A DNA stretch of 8,536 nt from an uncultured Treponema sp. (lineage in GTDB: Bacteria; Spirochaetota; Spirochaetia; Treponematales; Treponemataceae), in the NCBI GenBank assembly GCA_947165795.1, contig CAMVBP010000081.1:1-8536 (forward strand). The letters run 5' to 3'. Both the position numbers and the translations under genes were made by a program. Below, piece after piece: positions 6,991 through 8,536 of this stretch; positions within the stretch are counted from its first letter, which is position 1; the number at the start of each line of letters is the position of its first letter. Below the pieces are notes generated by a model. The model saw only the letters and a program-made list of their open reading frames with translations. It did not search any database and was not told where the DNA came from.

Positions 6991-8250
6991 TTACAATTTA
7001 TATTTATTGAAAAATTGTAGTTGCATTATTCTTTCCGCAATTTCTTTTGCTTGAAAAAATCCATTCGCCACAAGTTCTTCTTCAGATTGTAATAATGCAT
7101 TTTTAAAATTCATTTGAAGTTCATCAAAAGCTTGTAATGCAAATTCTTCATCTAAGTCTATAAGTTTACTTTCCTTTTTAAAGTCTTCTCTCGTAATTTC
7201 ATCAATATTTGGTTTTTGATTAATTCTAAAAGCCATTTTCCTTGTTACATTTTCATAAATTAAAGTACTCATAACATCATAAAAAGGTGCCATTTTCACA
7301 GAGCTTAAATCTTTACTATAAACAAGAGAATAATTTTTTATGTGATTGTCTGTATTCCCAATAAAATAATTGTAAATACACATTTTCCAAAATGCTTTCT
7401 GATCTTTTATTGAATTTGAAGAATATAAACGAAGAATATCAAAAATTGATTTTAAGTAATGTTTTCCTTCTGGTTCATATTTTTCTGAAAGATTGATTCC
7501 TAATACCTGAGAAAAATCTTCCTGATGAAGTCTATACGGCACAGATAAGTTTTCAACAGACTTTGAGTTAGCATCTGAATAACAATCATATCTTTTTGAT
7601 GCAAATAAAAAAGCTGGATTTTGTTTGTTTTCATTCTTTAATATAAAGCTTTCAGGAATTTCAATTCCAAGCTTTTGAGCTGTTATAAGACATAACTGCT
7701 CATTTATAATCTGGTTTTCATAAAAATCATTGCACCATTTTATGATGTAATTACCTGGTGCTCCACCTCTAGGCTGATACCACTTATTATTTTTTTCATC
7801 ATAGTAAAGACTTAATTTTCTACAAGCGCCGCTTAAAAAGAAATTGCTTTTGTTTGATTCTTGAAAATCTAATTCTCCCAGATCAATAAGTTTATAATCA
7901 AAGTCTTCTTCAGTAGAATCATTACTTATCTTTATTGCACCTAAATATTCGTTAGAAAAATCTTTCAACAATGATATATAATCATTATCATCGATTTGCA
8001 GAGAATTAATTAAATCCTTACGATTAAAACCACCCGGCAAAAAACCTTCAAAATAGTTTCTTGTTTCCTTAGGAGAAAAAGCCTTTTTAGAAAATGGTAA
8101 GCTTATGGAAATTGCATGACTTTGTGGACATCTAGGGTAGGCTTCATCATAGATAAAACATGCATCATTAAAAGATGTTCCAGATATTTTTCCAACATTT
8201 TGTAATACCCCATTAATCTCCATTTTCACGCAAATATTAAATGATCCCAT
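6991..8250 (-). CDS. hipA: HipA-type serine/threonine kinase toxin homologue
   Basis: A complete 419-residue HipA family protein (E. coli HipA is 440). E. coli HipA phosphorylates glutamyl-tRNA synthetase and causes growth arrest. Residues 1-105 form the N-terminal HipA subdomain (INGVLQNVGKISG at 12-24, FEGFLPGG at 67-74). The kinase core follows: LSGACRKL (139-146), GNYIIKW with the presumed ATP lysine Lys171, NEQLCLITAQKLGIEIPES (183-201), SKRYD (218-222), RLHQEDFSQVLGI (240-252), the catalytic loop GNTDNHIKN with Asp301, and the metal-binding APFYD with Asp325. Catalytic motifs look intact. The residue aligned with the E. coli autophosphorylation Ser150 is Phe138. No helix-turn-helix hipB gene lies next to it: the upstream DNA is a broken SPASM gene and downstream is the FliG-like gene. 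Three sampled lines average about 26% GC against about 42% in sulP, which suggests horizontal acquisition. The ATG at 8250 lacks a clear Shine-Dalgarno; a later start at Met10 is possible. Confidence 0.9.
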   Translation of the reverse strand: MGSFNICVKMEINGVLQNVGKISGTSFNDACFIYDEAYPRCPQSHAISISLPFSKKAFSPKETRNYFEGFLPGGFNRKDLINSLQIDDNDYISLLKDFSNEYLGAIKISNDSTEEDFDYKLIDLGELDFQESNKSNFFLSGACRKLSLYYDEKNNKWYQPRGGAPGNYIIKWCNDFYENQIINEQLCLITAQKLGIEIPESFILKNENKQNPAFLFASKRYDCYSDANSKSVENLSVPYRLHQEDFSQVLGINLSEKYEPEGKHYLKSIFDILRLYSSNSIKDQKAFWKMCIYNYFIGNTDNHIKNYSLVYSKDLSSVKMAPFYDVMSTLIYENVTRKMAFRINQKPNIDEITREDFKKESKLIDLDEEFALQAFDELQMNFKNALLQSEEELVANGFFQAKEIAERIMQLQFFNKYKL

Positions 8251-8262
8251 ATAATGAAATAT

Positions 8263-8275
8263 GTAGAGTTTCTAC
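8263..8275. repeat. Short perfect inverted repeat upstream of hipA
   Basis: GTAGA (8263-8267) and TCTAC (8271-8275) flank three bases, 12 bases before the hipA-like ATG, and overlap the last codons of the SPASM relic. It could be an operator half-site pair or a weak hairpin. At five base pairs it may also be chance. Confidence 0.3.
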
Positions 8276-8536
8276 TCTTCCCCCAATTCTTTCAATATTC
8301 TTTCTCTCCATTCAAGAACAATCTGTTTGTTCTTTGCAGCAACAGCGCAGAAATGTTTATTGATTTCAAGAGGATTTCCAGTAGGACTTTCATTAGCATT
8401 ACGTACCATACATGGAGTACAGAAGGCTGCCTAATCACACTTACAACACTCACCATTCTCAATATCCTTAAATTTTAAATAATGGAGCCAATTTATTTTT
8501 TCTGAATTATTCAATATTTCTTCTAGGGAATGGGCA
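8272..8536 (-). pseudogene. Radical SAM SPASM-domain C-terminus interrupted by in-frame TAG (5' end outside window)
   Basis: One minus-strand frame reads from 8535 to a TAG at 8272-8274, broken only by another TAG at 8431-8433 after 34 codons. Before it: HSLEEILNNSEKINWLHYLK and then ENGECCKCD. After it: AAFCTPCMVRNANESPTG, then HFCAVAAKNKQIVLEWRERI. The cysteines fall as C-x2-C-x5-C-x2-C plus a later Cys when the stop is counted as one residue. This is the pattern of a SPASM domain, the auxiliary Fe-S cluster region at the end of radical SAM maturases and peptide-modifying enzymes. The preceding SLEEILN-type segment is also typical. The reading frame is kept on both sides, so this is a point nonsense change rather than a frameshift. 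A shorter functional protein, recoding or a sequencing error cannot be excluded. The gene ends 21 bases before the hipA-like start. The radical SAM core lies beyond the window. Confidence 0.65.

Noticed and set aside
8254..8478. Plus-strand 74-codon open frame
   Set aside because: It is antisense to the SPASM-domain frame, whose cysteine pattern is recognisable; the plus-strand product resembles nothing.

Overview
The window looks like chromosomal DNA of a host-associated spirochaete, most likely a Treponema relative. The reasons are moderate-to-low GC (about 42% in sampled conserved genes), a FliG C-domain homologue outside any flagellar operon, and envelope proteins that fuse a short beta-barrel-like region to a periplasmic repeat domain. 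No rRNA or tRNA gene, CRISPR array, transposase or integrase was seen. Genus-level placement is inference.

Left part (1-2816, minus strand): two adjacent genes 8 bases apart encode exported proteins of the same architecture. Each has a signal peptide, a Gly/aromatic-rich barrel-like segment and then a beta-sandwich-like domain. The complete 641-residue copy continues into a transglutaminase-like fold that has lost its catalytic residues, and ends in TPR repeats. The second copy runs off the left edge. The two are paralogues: a 77-residue stretch aligns without gaps with about 28 identities. A consensus-like promoter (2839-2867) precedes the pair.

Middle (2876-4660, plus strand): a divergently transcribed SulP (SLC26) anion transporter with a C-terminal STAS domain. 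Its best start lies about 10 bases after a near-perfect sigma70-type promoter, so its mRNA may be leaderless. A GC-rich hairpin separates it from the convergent genes on the right.

Right part (4685-8536, minus strand): in transcription order, (i) the C-terminal end of a radical-SAM SPASM protein interrupted by an in-frame TAG; (ii) a complete HipA-type kinase gene without a hipB antitoxin gene next to it and visibly richer in AT than its neighbours; (iii) a 217-residue protein whose second half is a FliG C-terminal (torque-ring) domain with altered motor-contact residues; (iv) a 547-residue protein ending in a PcfJ-like domain, whose ATG overlaps the FliG-like stop codon. Genes (ii)-(iv) are packed 12 bases and -4 bases apart and are probably co-transcribed. 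The FliG-C/PcfJ-like pair is the best candidate for an undescribed functional unit. Its function cannot be read from the sequence.
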